Shown one piece after another: positions 1-11,834 of a stretch of DNA of 64,000 bases (positions are counted from its first letter, which is position 1; each line of letters begins with the position of its first letter). The notes below the pieces were generated by a model. It was not told the DNA's origin. It did no database searches and was given only the letters and a program-made list of their open reading frames with translations. The position numbers were made by a program, and so were the translations under genes. This DNA comes from Helianthus annuus (taxonomy: Eukaryota; Streptophyta; Magnoliopsida; Asterales; Asteraceae), in contig NC_035434.2 of the NCBI RefSeq assembly GCF_002127325.2, forward strand, positions 78,387,632 to 78,451,631. Direction: 5' to 3'.

Positions 1-780
1 TTCATTCGGTCCTCACGCTCCCAGGTGAATTCAGGACCATGTCTAGCATTCCAACGAACTTTGACGAGCTTGACACTGCTCCGGCGGGTCTTGTTCACTT
101 TCCAGTCCGTGACCTCAACAGGTTCTTCGACGAAGTGGAGCGTGTCATCAACATGAATTTCGTCGGTAGGAATGGCAATGTTATCTTGAGTTGGACTCCT
201 CTTCAGATTGGATACATGAAATGTATCGTGAACACCATTCAATTCGGCAGGTAGGTCCAACTTGTATGCTACGGTCCCAATTCTTTCCAAAATTCTGAAA
301 GGACCAATGTAGCGCGGATTCAACTTCCCACGCTTCCCAAAGCGTGCCACCCCTTTCCAGGTGATACCTTCAACAAAACCATATCTCCAATCTCAAACTC
401 TTGAGGTTTCCTGCCTCGATCTGCGAAGGCTTTCTGCCTGTCTCGAGCCGCGCTGATACGGTCTCGGATTTGCGCAATCTTGTCAGTGGTTTCCTGGACT
501 ACTTCAGGACCAACCAACTGTCTATCACCAGCGTCAGACCAACAGAGCGGTGATCTGCACTTGCGCCCATATAAGGCTTCAAACGGCGCGGCACCAATAC
601 TGGTGTGGTAGCTGTTGTTGTATGAAAACTCAACCAGGGGTAAATGCTTATCCCAGCTACTGCCCAAATCCATCACACATGCTCTCAGCATGTCCTCCAA
701 TGTCTGAATCGTCCGCTCACTTTGTCCGTCGGTCTGCGGGTGAAAAGCAGCGCTCAGATTCAACTTTGAGCCAAAACTAA
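1..780 (-). pseudogene. D integrase core to chromodomain fragment
   Basis: Minus-strand translation runs from FGSKLNLSAAFHPQTDG through the end of the integrase core, where the catalytic Glu lies in the [12 protein letters not shown] segment. It continues through the C-terminal GPF-type region and ends in a chromodomain-like tail with [10 protein letters not shown] at the window edge. A frameshift near 355, inside the KVSPWKG segment, puts the chromodomain in another frame. Homology stops abruptly near 780 inside the core domain, where copia-like sequence begins. In a live element integrase would insert the cDNA and the chromodomain would bias insertion toward heterochromatin. This copy cannot encode that protein. 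Confidence 0.85.
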
Positions 781-1414
781 TTTTCCGGAAAAACCATTTT
801 GATTAAAACAAACTTAAGTGTTTTGAAATCATAATTGGAAAATAGTTTGTTGTGAGGGGGAGTTCTGATTGTTTACGCCAAAGTGGATGGAGAATTGAAG
901 TGATTCTCATCAAGTTGTCAAGTTTGTACAGTTTGTTTCAAATTTTCCTAGAAAATCAAAATTGAAACATATTTTGATTTTAGGGGGAGAAAATTTTTTT
1001 TAAAAAATAGAAAATTTGAAAAAGTCAAAAACATTAAAAAAAATCAAAACGAGTTTTGTTGTGAAAAAGAGGAAATGATAGTAAATCAGTGGACTATCAC
1101 AGCATGCTAAAGAAATGTAATGTCAAATGTGATAAACGATCTCACTAAAGGTGTGACGATAGGCTCAGCTAGACTAGTAGTTTTGCGATAACGATACAAA
1201 CTTAAATGTAAAAGCCTAGTTCTAGTGGGAAACATGGTTGAAAGCATAGTACTTAGTTTTGTCCTTCGTGATTGTGTGCCTACTTAGTAATCGCTGAATG
1301 CCAAAAAGCATAAAACTGGTTAAGTTTGTGAACTTTCACTACTTTGCTGAAAAATCGCTGTGATTGTGTATTTCATTTTGCAAAGATTTAAACTTGTTTG
1401 ATTTCTTTATTTTG

Positions 1415-1675
1415 TTTAAGCATCGGACATCCTCTGCGTATACGGGAGTATCGACCTGGATGTTGTTGCCTAAACGTTCTGCTTTATTTTCTTTGGTGTT
1501 TCGTTTAAGCGGACCTCCTCTACGTATACGGAACTTCAACTGGTGGTTAATGCCTAAACAACTTCAACTTGTTTTATTTTCTTATTTTGTTTAAACATTG
1601 GACTTTCTCTGCGTATACGGAAGTATCGACCTGATTGTTAATGTTTAAACATTCTGCTTTATTTTCGCACATATC
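1415..1675 (+). repeat. Three degenerate tandem copies of about 90-100 bp
   Basis: The block CTCTGCGTATACGG followed by a tail containing TGTTTAAAC or TGCCTAAAC and CTGCTTTATTTTC recurs three times, with cores at about 1431, 1513 and 1608. The copies differ at many positions. The array lies in the SIRE-like 3' region and has no coding frame common to the copies. Confidence 0.65.
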
Positions 1676-2315
1676 ACAGTTGATGAAAGTTTAAAGGCAT
1701 TACTTGAGTTAGTGTATTGCATGATGAGGGGATATGTTGAGATCGTGGGGTCCATAAGAACTTAGTGCATAATTAATATACCTTAAACGTATCGGTAAGC
1801 ATTTCGAAAGTTTTTAGATTGAGCTTAAGTGGACAACAATATCGTCAATCAACGTGAATCGTTTAGAACTTAAAACGATTAGAAGCTTAACGGTGTTAGT
1901 GATATGTCTCAAAAACTGATATGATCCTCTTGCATAAACTCACAAAAATATGTTTGTACATATTTCATTTCTGCATTTAATTTCTGTCTTTGCATTTATG
2001 TTTCATAGTATGAAAAATCCAAAAAGATTTTCGACAACTGATGTTGAAAAACTGACATTCAAAATCTCAAAGGCTAAACTTGATGAACAGACAGGTTGGT
2101 TAAATGATTTGAAATGTTTAATATGATTCATTAATTTGAATCAGATTTTCGAATGTTTCAAAGTTGATAAATTTTAAATATAAAAGAATCTCAAATGTTT
2201 AGTTGATTCATTAAGTTGAATCACAACTTTATTGGTTTGTAATAGAGAGGTTGAGATGTGCAGGTTTCGAATTTGTTGTTACGAAAAGCCAGACTACGTC
2301 CCGACAGCCGAGTCT

Positions 2316-2632
2316 AAGGGGGAGTCTGAAGACGAGCTTAATGCAAAAGGAGCTTGTATTCGGAAAGCAAGGCGTCGATCCCAAAAGCACGGAAGCTTGA
2401 CGAAAGGGGGAGCCTGAAGAAAGAGATTACCGAGAGGGGGAGCAACGGAAGCTGAAGATTGTTCGAGCTAGATTAGTTGAAGACTCTCACTAAAGATTCC
2501 GTCAACATTCAAGGGGGAGTTTGTTAGTGCAGTTGTCTGTCGACTACATCTTCGTTCGAGTTTTAGAGAGAGAGAAAGACAAATCGCTACGAGTTTCACC
2601 ACGGATTGACTACGGCAATATCCAAGGGGGAG
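2316..2632 (+). promoter_or_regulatory. Polypurine-tract cluster; functional PPT at 2624-2632
   Basis: AAGGGGGAG occurs at 2316-2324, 2511-2519 and 2624-2632, with near copies at about 2404-2412 and 2433-2442. The copies at 2511 and 2624 are both followed by TTGTTAGTGCA-like sequence, meaning an LTR start, so the PPT-LTR junction itself is duplicated. The 2624 copy lies two bases before the LTR terminus and is the likely plus-strand primer. Confidence 0.6.
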
Positions 2633-2634
2633 AT

Positions 2635-2967
2635 TGTTAGTGCACGAATGTCTATCGCCTTCGTCAATCCGATCCGTAGCGAGATAACGAAGAAATCAAG
2701 ACTTTGTAAATGTCATATCTAGTTAAAAGGCAAGGTGGCAAACTTGTAATTAATGAGAACTTTCATTAAAATGCCTTGACCTATAAATAGGGGATTATGT
2801 CATTAGTTAGATTAGACTTTTAGTGAAGATTGAAGGAGAAGAGTTCTAGAGAGAGAAAGTCTAGAGAGAGAAAGTTGGTGTAATCGTGAATCTTGTACCG
2901 AATTGTCATATTTCTCAATAGATTCTCATTAGTAGTACGTTATTGTGTGTTCGGTCACGTACGTTCA
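2635..2967 (+). mobile_element. SIRE-like copia 3' LTR
   Basis: Starts TGTTAGTGCACGAATG directly after the AAGGGGGAG tract. A TATA box, CTATAAATAG, lies at 2781-2790 and is followed by purine-rich GAGAGAGAAAG stretches. The right boundary is approximate: gypsy homology of element A starts at about 2968, and TTCA at 2964-2967 is the best LTR end I can see. It appears to interrupt A's protease-RT linker. Its partner LTR is absent. Confidence 0.55.
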
Positions 2968-5900
2968 CGGATTCCTCGTTCTGGCAAGGAACCTCTCGAG
3001 GTTCAAGGCGACAAGAGTGGTGCTGTGGTTGACATCATCTCCTTCCTGAAGGCCCAAAAGTGTTTGCGAAAGGGTCACACTGCCATTCTGGCACTAGTTA
3101 CTGATGCATCGATGAAAGAGAAAAGGGTAGAGGATATTCCAGTTGTACGCGAATTTCCTCAAGTGTTTCCTGAAGATTTACCTGGTCTACCGCCTCATCG
3201 TCAGGTCGAATTTCAAATCGAGCTCACTCCAGGAGCAGCACCCATAACTCGAGCACCATATCGTTTGGCTCCAACTGAACTGGAAGAACTGTCAAAGCAG
3301 CTACAAGAACTTTTGGAAAAGGGCATTATTCGTCCTAGCTCTTCGCCTTGGGGAGCTCCAGTACTGTTTGTGAAAAAGAAAGACGGTACCTTTAGGATGT
3401 GCATAGACTACCGGGAACTCAACAAGGTGACGGTGAAGAACCGTTATCCTCTTCCCCGTATTGACGACTTATTCGACCAGTTGCAACGGTCGAGCTACTA
3501 CTCCAAGATTGATCTGAGGCCAGGTTACCATCAGCTGAGAGTCCGGGATGAGGACGTCTCCAAGACAACTTTCAGAACTCGCTACGGCCACTACGAGTTC
3601 CTAGTCATGCCATTCGGGCTAACGAACGCACCGGCAGTCTTCATGGATTTAATGAACAGAGTGTGCAAGCCTTACTTAGACAAGTTCGTCATTGTTTTTA
3701 TCGACGACATCCTGATCTACTCCAAGAGTCAGGAGGAACACGAGCAGCACCTGCGTCTTATCTTGGAACTCCTTCGAAAGGAACAGTTGTACGCCAAGTT
3801 TTCAAAATGCGACTTCTGGCTTCGTGAAGTCCACTTTCTCGGCCACGTGGTAAACAAGGATGGGATTCATGTCGATCCATCCAAGGTAGATTCGATCAAA
3901 AACTGGCCGGCGCCTCGCACTCCAACGGAAATACGCCAATTCTTGGGTTTGGCGGGTTACTACAGACGATTTATCAAAGACTTCTCGAAGATCGCACAGC
4001 CGCTTACACTACTGACACAGAAGGGTGTCACCTACCGTTGGGGGGATCTCCAGGAAACCGTTTTCCAGTACCTAAAGGATAGGCTTTGCAGCGCACCTAT
4101 TCTCTCATTGCCAGAGGGCACGGATGATTTTGTTGTTTATTGTGACGCGTCGATACAGGGTCTTGGGTGTGTATTGATGCAACGGGATAACGTTATTGCC
4201 TACGCTTCTCGTCAACTCAAGGTTCATGAACGGAACTACACGACGCACGATTTAGAGCTGGGAGCTGTTGTTTTCGCGCTTAAGATATGGCGACACTACC
4301 TGTACGGTACCAAGTGCACTATTTACACCGATCACAGGAGTCTCGAGCATATCCTTAAGCAAAAGGATTTGAACATGCGTCAACGAAGATGGGTCGAACT
4401 TTTGAATGATTATGAATGCGCCATCAAGTACCATCCAGGCAAAGCCAATGTTGTGGCTGACGCCCTCAGTCGGAAAGACGCTACACCTAAGCGCGTACGA
4501 GCATTGCAGCTCACCATTCAGTCTAGTCTTCCAGCACAGATACGAGATGCTCAGGTAGAAGCATTGAAACCAGAAAACGTCAGGGCTGAAGCCTTACGTG
4601 GCTCAAGGCAGCGGTAGGAACAGAAGGAAGACGGCGCTTACTATGTAACGGGGCGTATTTGGGTCCCACTTTATGGCAACTTGCGTGAGCTAGTGATGGA
4701 TGAAGCTCACAAATTGCGCTACTCGGTACATCCAGGGTCGGATAAAATGTACCACGACATCAGAACTACTTATTGGTGGCCTAGCATGAAGGCCCACATC
4801 ACTACCTATGTCAGCAAATGCTTGACCTGTGCTAGAGTCAATGCAGAGTATCAGAAACCAGCGGGCCTACTTCAGCAACCAAAGATACCACAATGGAAAT
4901 GGGAGGTAATTTCCATGGATTTTGTTACAGGCCTACCTAGATCCCAGCGTGGGAACGATACTATTTGGGTGATCATGGATCGACTCACCAAGTCTGCTCA
5001 CTTCTTAGCAATCAAAGAAACAGACAAGTTTTCCACATTAGCCGACATCTACTTGAAGGAAGTGGTCTCCAGGCACGGGGTGCCCACCTCTATCATTTCG
5101 GATCGCGATGCACGATTCACATCAGAACTATGGCAAGCAATGCACAAGGCTTTTGGCTCTCGGTTAGATATGAGCACAGCATATCACCCTCAGACGGATG
5201 GGTAGTCTGAACGCACGATTCAAACCTTAGAAGACATGCTTCAGGCATGTGTTATCGATTTTGGCAATAGCTGGGAAAAGCATCTCCCTTTAGTGGAGTT
5301 TTCATACAATAACAGTTATCACACCAGCATACAAGCCGCTCCATTTGAGGCATTGTACGGGCGTAAATGCCTGTCACCTCTCTGTTGGGCAGAGGTGGGG
5401 GATAGTCAAATCACGGGTCCAGAACTTATAGTGGACACCACGGAAAAGATTGCACAGATAAGGCAACGCATGGCGGCAGCACGCGACCGCCATAAAAGCT
5501 ACGCGGATAAACGTAGGAAGCCGTTGGAATTTCAGGTCGGGGACCGGGTTTTACTCAAAGTCTCACCCTGGAAGGGTGTGGTTCGTTTTGGCAAACGGGG
5601 AAAACTCAATCCGCGGTATGCCGGACCGTACGAAATCGCGGAAAGAACTGGCAAAGTGGCCTACAGACTAAACTTACCAGCTGAACTCGGTGTAATTCAC
5701 AATGTTTTTCACGTGTCGAATCTGAAGAAGTGCCTGTCAGATGAGACCCTCATAGTTCCCTTAAAGGAGCTCACTGTCGACGAGCGGTTGCAGTTCGTCG
5801 AGGAACCTGTTGAAATCACGGACCAGGATGTTAAGGTCCTCAAGAACACGAGAATCCCTCTTGTTCGAGTTCGTTGGAACTCCCGTCGCGGCCCAGAGTT

Positions 5901-6054
5901 CACCTGGGAGCGTGAAGATCAGATGAAACTCAAGTATCCCCAGTTATTCGAAAACTGTGCAACCACTACTAAGGCTGAAGCTACTACTGCAGAATTTCGG
6001 GACGAAATTCCAAATCAATGGGGGGATGATGTGACACCCCTGGAAAACCAGTAA
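2968..6054 (+). pseudogene. A pol: RT-RNase H-integrase-chromodomain with two amber stops
   Basis: One continuous frame runs from RIPRSGKE to the stop at 6054, interrupted only by TAG at 4615-4617 and TAG at 5203-5205. RT carries the catalytic FIDD near codon 270 of the frame counted from 2893. RNase H shows the YCDAS aspartate, the DLELG glutamate, the YTDH aspartate and the DALSR aspartate. Integrase has the His/Cys zinc segment ([15 protein letters not shown]), the SMDFVTG and ISDRDARF aspartates, and a Glu after the HPQTDG motif. The second stop replaces the Gln of that motif, which suggests CAG to TAG. The tail from [10 protein letters not shown] to FTWERED is a chromodomain of the Tekay/Del chromovirus type. 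With two stops it cannot make an active polyprotein. The upstream part, at about 2893-2967, belongs to the copia LTR. Confidence 0.9.
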
Positions 6055-6130
6055 ACGACACAACTTACCTAGCTTCCTCAGTAACCACATGCTAAATTTC
6101 GGGACGAAATTTCTTTCAAGTTGGGGATAA
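6055..6130 (+). promoter_or_regulatory. A 3' untranslated segment and PPT
   Basis: Contains AAATTTCGGGACGAAATTTC, a palindrome-like segment also found before the 3' LTRs of B, C and, in opposite orientation, F. It ends with the purine run AAGTTGGGGATAA at about 6119-6130, directly before the LTR terminus TGTGACA. This is the expected plus-strand primer site. Confidence 0.65.
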
Positions 6131-7750
6131 TGTGACAACTCGAGTTTCCGAGATTCCATTTTCGCATTCATTGCACGATTAACTGTTTGTTTGGTTGTTT
6201 ACTTATACAATTTGTTTGGTTGTTTACTTATACAATTTGTTTGCAGTGTAGCTGTATACGTTTTGGTTCAATAAAGTGTATTGTGATTATGCATGGTTAT
6301 GTGTTATTTTATGAAAGATTTCACAACTACATGAACTTGGTGGTGAAACTGTAAATTATGTTGTGATGGGTGTGCTTTATGTAAAAGGTGATACTTAGGG
6401 GTGTGTAGAGTAGTTAGTGAAATTCTAATCATTCTTAACCCTAACCTCTTCCCTAATCATTCACAAAAATCATCACACGTAGTTTCACAATCTCCTCTCC
6501 TCTCCTACAACCATCTCCTCATCATTCTTGGCTTTACCAGTTCTTTTGCATCAAGTTTGATTTTCCAATCCATCTAGAAGCAATCCAAGGTAATTGTTTA
6601 ACGATTGTTTATTATTAATCATCGATTGATTGATTCATGCTAAAACCCTAGTTCTACATGTAATGGTTCTGTGATTATTGAATTCTGATTACTGTGAGAT
6701 GATGTTGATTAGTGTGTAATCATTGTCTGATGTTAAAATACATTATATGTTAGAATCATTGAATGATAATTGGATTGCACATGAATGAATTAGGGTTATT
6801 TGATCGTAAGAAAACAAAAACGTAACTGTTACAATGAAAGTTGAATGCTCGCATGATTTGATTATTGCTTGTCCGAACTTTTATATGGCTTGCATATCGT
6901 CCGATCTTGTTGCTTGAATATAGTCCGAAATTTATGAGATGCTATGGTCCGAATTTCATGAATACACTAGGTCCGAATTTGTTATGATAACATAATGTCC
7001 GAGTTTTTGTTAAATGTATGACTTTTACTTATACATTACATGGATTATATCGACAATAGACTTGGCTTTTTACATAAACATTTTGCATTTGACTATACAT
7101 AAACATTTTTACATTGATGGTTTGTTTTGGTAAGTGATTTAAGTAACGAGACGTGTGTAGTATGATACAAGCATGGTGGATACGCCGCTGGTACTTCCTA
7201 TATATATAAGTGTTTGTATTATATTACGTGTCGTAGTGTTATTTGAATCATTTCAACTTGGACTCATACATTTTACACAAATGACATATTTTTCACAAGA
7301 CATTGTTTTACAAAACAATTTATTTTATACAAACCCATTTTACTTGGTTATTCATTTAACCCTACATTTCTCTTTTACGTATCATCTACTTTATCATCAC
7401 TTTTCATCTGATTTACAAAACAAAACATTTTATAAGGTTCATGACTACTTTTGCTAAACATTTTTCTTCAAACTTATATGTCATCAATAAAACCTATGTA
7501 TCTCACCGGCCTTTTTAGGCTGACGTACCTATTTTCACATGTGTTTCAGGATATGATGCGTAGGATTTATCAAGATACACTTAGGCGGACTTGGACCTAT
7601 TTTCACATGTGTTTGTTAAGACATTGTAACCCTCTTAATCAATAAAACGAAATTCCAAATTTTCCATGTGTTATGAAACAATGATTCTGTTACAACACTC
7701 CCCGACGATTCCGCCACGTTTTTTTGTTTTTACGTGGTCGGGGTGTGACA
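6131..7750 (+). mobile_element. A 3' LTR
   Basis: Begins TGTGACAACTCGAG after the PPT and ends CGGGGTGTGACA. It is about half the length of the B and C LTRs but shares their 3' third: the GGTGGATACGCCGCTGG block at about 7175 with its TATA core, and the GC-rich inverted repeat just before the end. No partner LTR remains in the window. Confidence 0.8.
7172..7212 (+). promoter_or_regulatory. Conserved LTR motif with TATATATA core, copy in A
   Basis: GGTGGATACGCCGCTGG is followed by TACTTCC, TATATATATAAG and TG. The same block recurs in the LTRs of B and C, and four times inverted in the leader of D. The TATA core makes a promoter role possible, but this is not shown. Confidence 0.5.
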
Positions 7751-8259
7751 ACGACTTAGAGCGTCGGCCACTACGTTCGCCATGCAAGGATGATAGCGAA
7801 TTTCGCAGTCGTAGTCGTTAAGCTATTCCACCCAACGTCTCTGTCGCATGTTCAGTTCCTTTTGCTCAAAGATGTGTTGAAGGCTCTTATGGTCAGTGAA
7901 AACCACACACTTAGTACCATACAGGTAGTATCGCCATATCTTTAATGCAAACACAACTGCACCAAGCTCCAGATCGTGAGTAGTATAGTTTTTCTCATGT
8001 ATCTTGAGTTGACGAGAGGCATAAGCAATAACCTTGTCCCGCTGCATGAGCACACAGCCCAAACCACAGTTTGAGGCGTCACAATATACCACGAAATCGT
8101 CATTCCCATCGGGGAGAGTAAGAAGAGGAGCGTTACATAAAAGAGTCTTAAGAGTCTGAAAAGATTCCTCTTGCTCGGGACCCCAGGCAAAAGGTTTTTC
8201 TTTCCGAGTCAACAAAGTTAGAGGAACGGCGATCTTAGAAAAGTCTGAGATGAATCGAC
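7751..8259 (-). pseudogene. D RNase H fragment
   Basis: Minus-strand translation from [14 protein letters not shown] through the [22 protein letters not shown] and NVVADALSR motifs covers the RT thumb/connection end and nearly all of RNase H. An in-frame TAG lies at about 7820-7822, after RWVE. The right end is the TCGAC target duplication of F at 8255-8259. The left end is the terminus of A's LTR. Without F the sequence joins the RT piece at 44206. Confidence 0.88.
8255..8259. repeat. Target-site duplication of F, left copy
   Basis: TCGAC immediately outside the F LTR terminus TGTCACACCCC. It is identical to 44206-44210 at the other end, about 36 kb away. Confidence 0.85.
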
Positions 8260-10742
8260 TGTCACACCCCCAAAATCCACCATGCGGAGTACCACCGCTT
8301 GGAGGCGTGACATGACCAGGATCGAGCCACCAATCATATCGAACAACATAATTAAGTAATTAAAACCAAACACAATACGATTGGTGACCAAAAGGAAGTA
8401 AACCGATTTTAGTTAAACAACGGAAGCATAAAACATAAGTTCAAAACATAGTCCATAGTTCATAAGTTTAAAGTCCAAAACGTAGGTTTAATAAGTTCAT
8501 AAAGTTTATTTATTAAATACGGGACATATCAATTCGCATCCCACAACGACCACCTCCATATGCAAGCTCCAAGCATTTAACGACCTGTAAGGCATGTAAC
8601 AACGAGTCAACAACAAAGTTGAGTGAATTCACAGTTGGTTGTTTGGTTATAGCATTTGTTTCGTAAATTATCTGTTCGTTTTGAAAACCATGTATCGTAT
8701 GAGTTTGCATCGCGGTCTTTCTGATATGTTTGCGAAGATTAGTGGGGTTTCCCATGTGTTACTAGACCACGCGTATCGACTGCTACGAAAATATAAGAGG
8801 TGCCCTAAGTCAATGTCTATCAGCATTGACCCTTTGCCCATAGTCCATTAGTACACGCCCGTCCGACTGGCACGGTGTGAGGTTTGCTAAACCTAATAGC
8901 GCTATTAACTAATGACCCGCTCGCCATAGGCCTCGGCGATTAAGTCGATAAATGAGGGACTTAAAGTGATAGAGTTGATGGTCTTATGATCGTGTACGTA
9001 GGTTTTACGTACGTGCCCTTCAATCCGAGGACAGTAAAAAGTAGTTTAACAGTAATGATAGTACAAGTAGTTAATCAATCCCATTCCCAAACCCCTGGGA
9101 ATCCCATGCCATAGAAAGAGTGTGAACTCACCTCGGTTTGCTCGGTTAGATTCTCAATATAGCTAACAGTCAAGGTCGGTCAATCTCGTCCTAATATAAT
9201 TTACCAGTTAGTCATTTAGTGGCTTTCAAATAGAACACAAAGTTCCTACACGTATCTATCACATAACATTCATCACTTTAACGGTTTATGCCCTCTAAGT
9301 TTCCCATCCATTCCCCACTCAAAATCAAACATACGATAATGCACATAACATATATAACATGTTAGATCATTCACGGATAGCATACTCGACATTTAGACAC
9401 GCAAGTCACAACTTATCTCAATTCAGCATTTATATTCAAAACCGGCTGTTTTCGGACATCTTAATAAAATATTTATATTATTCCAAAAATTCCCAAATTT
9501 CTACAAGATGTCTTAAACGTTCCATATCTTATTGTGTAAAAATATCGGAGTCCGGTTCACTACCAATATTTTATAAAAAATCATATTCCAGACTGAACTC
9601 AGATTTATGTATTTCTGACCACAGTCCACGGAACAATTTATTAAAAATTCATCGAGTGTCCGATTTACGAAATTCCAGTGGGGTAATTACACATGCATCG
9701 GTTGTCATCTACTGTATAAATTTCATGGTCCGATTCCTCACAAAACTCAGGTTACGACTGAAAGTATGACACCCATGTATTGCTGGTCAAAATTCAGCTT
9801 AAGTTGCTGTTACAAATTAACACTTTAAAAATAGTAAACGGAGTCCAAAAATTACGATCCCGGTGCCATCAGAACCGTATTTCCTAATATCACATTTTAG
9901 ACTCAAAATATCGGTTTTTCGTTAAGTTTATGACCTGTTTACAGCCAACTGAAGTTGGCTGTAAAGTATGGACAGATTGTTGTTTTTAGTCTCTAGCTTA
10001 CTAGTTTGTGTTCGGTTGATCCCGTTAATCATATTTAGTGATCGTAACAACATCCCACATCAATATCGACAAGTAAATCAGCAAATACTCAGTACATATT
10101 AAAACAACTTCATACTAACATAAATACATCATGCTTCATCTTCTTGTTTAAGCCCCTTTTTAGTGTTTTTTTGTAGATTTAACATATTACATTTTTCTCT
10201 ACACAAAATGGACATGAACAAGGGTTAAATAGAGACTTACTACTAGCTTAAAGCTAGGGAAAAATCTAGTGAAGAAGATGATGAGAAAAAGATGAGGAAT
10301 CAAGCAAGAACAAGGCTCCTTTGAAGCTCCACAAGTTGCAAGCTCCTACAACCCTTCTTCTACACTTGAATGATGCTCCAAGATGGATGAATATGGTGGT
10401 TGTGTGGTGGTGATGGTGGCGGTTTGGGGTGAGCCGAAAGAGGGAGAGAGGGAGTGAGGAGAGAGGGTAAATCTTGTGAATGATGGTTGTGATCTTTGGC
10501 CTTGCTTCTTATAGATATGATCATATATTATGGCAACTCCAACAAGTAAACAATCTATTAAAATAATAGGATAAAATATTGCACAAAGATTTGGGCATGA
10601 TTGTGATGGTCCTTGTAATCTTTTCATATCCTACAAGATCCTTACAATATCAAATAAAATCCAAACAAATCCAAGGAACATCAAAATAGATCAAATGGGA
10701 TATGGTAGGATTTGGAGAAATATTTGGTGTGTCCATCATATG
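8260..10742 (-). mobile_element. F 3' LTR, part 1
   Basis: Matches 41251 to about 43730 almost base for base. On the minus strand a TATA-like CTATAAGAAGC lies near 10505-10515, followed downstream by CT-rich and CCTCTCTCC-like sequence as in a 5' UTR. It is broken by element B after the ATATG at 10738-10742. Small ORFs inside it (for example 9359-9769) have matching copies in the other LTR and no protein character, so I treat them as chance. Confidence 0.88.
10738..10742. repeat. Target-site duplication of B, left copy
   Basis: ATATG directly before the B LTR terminus TGTGACAC. It matches 21029-21033. The undisturbed F LTR at about 43728-43732 has a single ATATG there, which confirms the empty site. 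Confidence 0.92.
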
Positions 10743-11817
10743 TGTGACACCTGTGTCACCGCGACCATCAAACAAATGTCAAGCTGATGAAATATTGTAT
10801 TTCAAACTTGGGATCTTGTATAAATATGTGTATATTTTGCACATATCAATTCTTATTCAATTTCAAACTTTACATCGCTTTCTGGAGAATTATACGCAAC
10901 CTGGTGCGTAAACGTACTCAGTTTAATGCGACAAATACTCCGGGACATCAACATATAATTAACATACCTTAAATAACCTTTACATAACTTAGAAATAAGT
11001 TTTGAAGGCTTTGGTATGGCAAAAACAAGTTAATTCGCTTACAGGGACTAAACTTGAAAAACTGCGAAAGTATGCCAATTTGAACTGTAACAAACATTCC
11101 GGAACATGTCCATAAGTTAAACATACCATAAATATCCTTTACATAGCTTAGAAATAGGCTTTGAGGGGTTTGGTATGCTAAAATAAACTTTTGGGTCATT
11201 CAGGGACTAAAAGTGTCAAAAAGTGCACAAGTTTGCACTTTCGCGCATAACTTACGTTCTGAATACATCCGGACATCCAAAAATTTATGTAAGCATCCTT
11301 ATATTATGCCTTAGTATTTGGCATAAGAAAAATCCATTCGTCGCATCATTTGGATCGTCTTTCGCGCTTATGCGCATTCCGTCGTAATTAAGCGAACATC
11401 GCGATCGTACGACCAAACGAACCGACATACGGAATATTTTTGAGCATATTTCAAGTCCCCTACACTTTAACTTCATCTTAGAGCCTTGAAATGAGGTTAA
11501 CGGGGCTTAAACGTGCGAAAAATGGGCCAAATTGCATGTTTCTGAAGTGCAGGGACTAAAACTGAAAATTCTGATCTGTGACCCTCAGGTGGGGCGCGTA
11601 AGGATTGCCCAAATCCATACGTGGGGCGCGTCAGACTCCCAGAACAGATAAGATCAGCTAGTCAGCAAATTTCAGCTAGTTTAACCACAACCACATGTTT
11701 TAAACTTGCCCTTTCAGCTCACTAAGGGGCATTTTCAGTAACCACAAGTTTTCGACAAGTGTACGATCGAGATTCGATCACGTTTTCCAAGAAACGATCC
11801 TAACGGTTCGGGAAATA

Positions 11818-11834
11818 CTATAAATACCCCACCC
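11818..11834 (+). promoter_or_regulatory. Candidate TATA box of the B 5' LTR
   Basis: ACTATAAATACCCCACC lies about 1.08 kb into the LTR. Element C has the equivalent CTATAAATACCCCC at about 46448 and 55142. Conservation between different families supports it as the main promoter. The identical site in the B 3' LTR is near 18808. Confidence 0.55.

Larger units (their letters stand above)
781..2634 (+). mobile_element. SIRE-like Ty1/copia 3' internal region (remnant)
   Basis: AT-rich sequence with no convincing ORF. It contains at least seven GGGGGAG motifs on the plus strand (near 854, 981, 2318, 2405, 2434, 2511 and 2624), the last one directly upstream of an LTR start. Several purine-tract copies between pol and the 3' LTR are a habit of the SIRE/Maximus copia lineage as I know it. 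The left end at about 780 joins D's integrase with no LTR, so the 5' LTR, gag and pol are missing. The lineage call is inference. A small ORF at 2232-2417 overlaps two of the purine motifs and I do not regard it as a gene. Confidence 0.55.
2968..7750 (+). mobile_element. Element A: Ty3/gypsy chromovirus, 5' half lost
   Basis: Contains the end of protease, RT, RNase H, integrase and chromodomain, then a PPT and a 1.62 kb 3' LTR ending in GGGGTGTGACA. The 5' LTR, gag and the protease active site are absent. The right end abuts D's RNase H at 7751 exactly at the LTR terminus, so A was inserted in D. The left target duplication is gone. The protein is closely related to that of element F. Confidence 0.8.

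Noticed and set aside
2232..2417. 61-codon ORF before the SIRE-like LTR
   Set aside because: It overlaps repeated AAGGGGGAG motifs and shows no resemblance to a known protein; probably chance.
9359..9769. 136-codon plus-strand ORF, with a copy at 42351-42761
   Set aside because: It lies antisense within the F LTR, is duplicated only because both LTRs have it, and has no recognisable motif. The two copies differ at several residues without a coding pattern.
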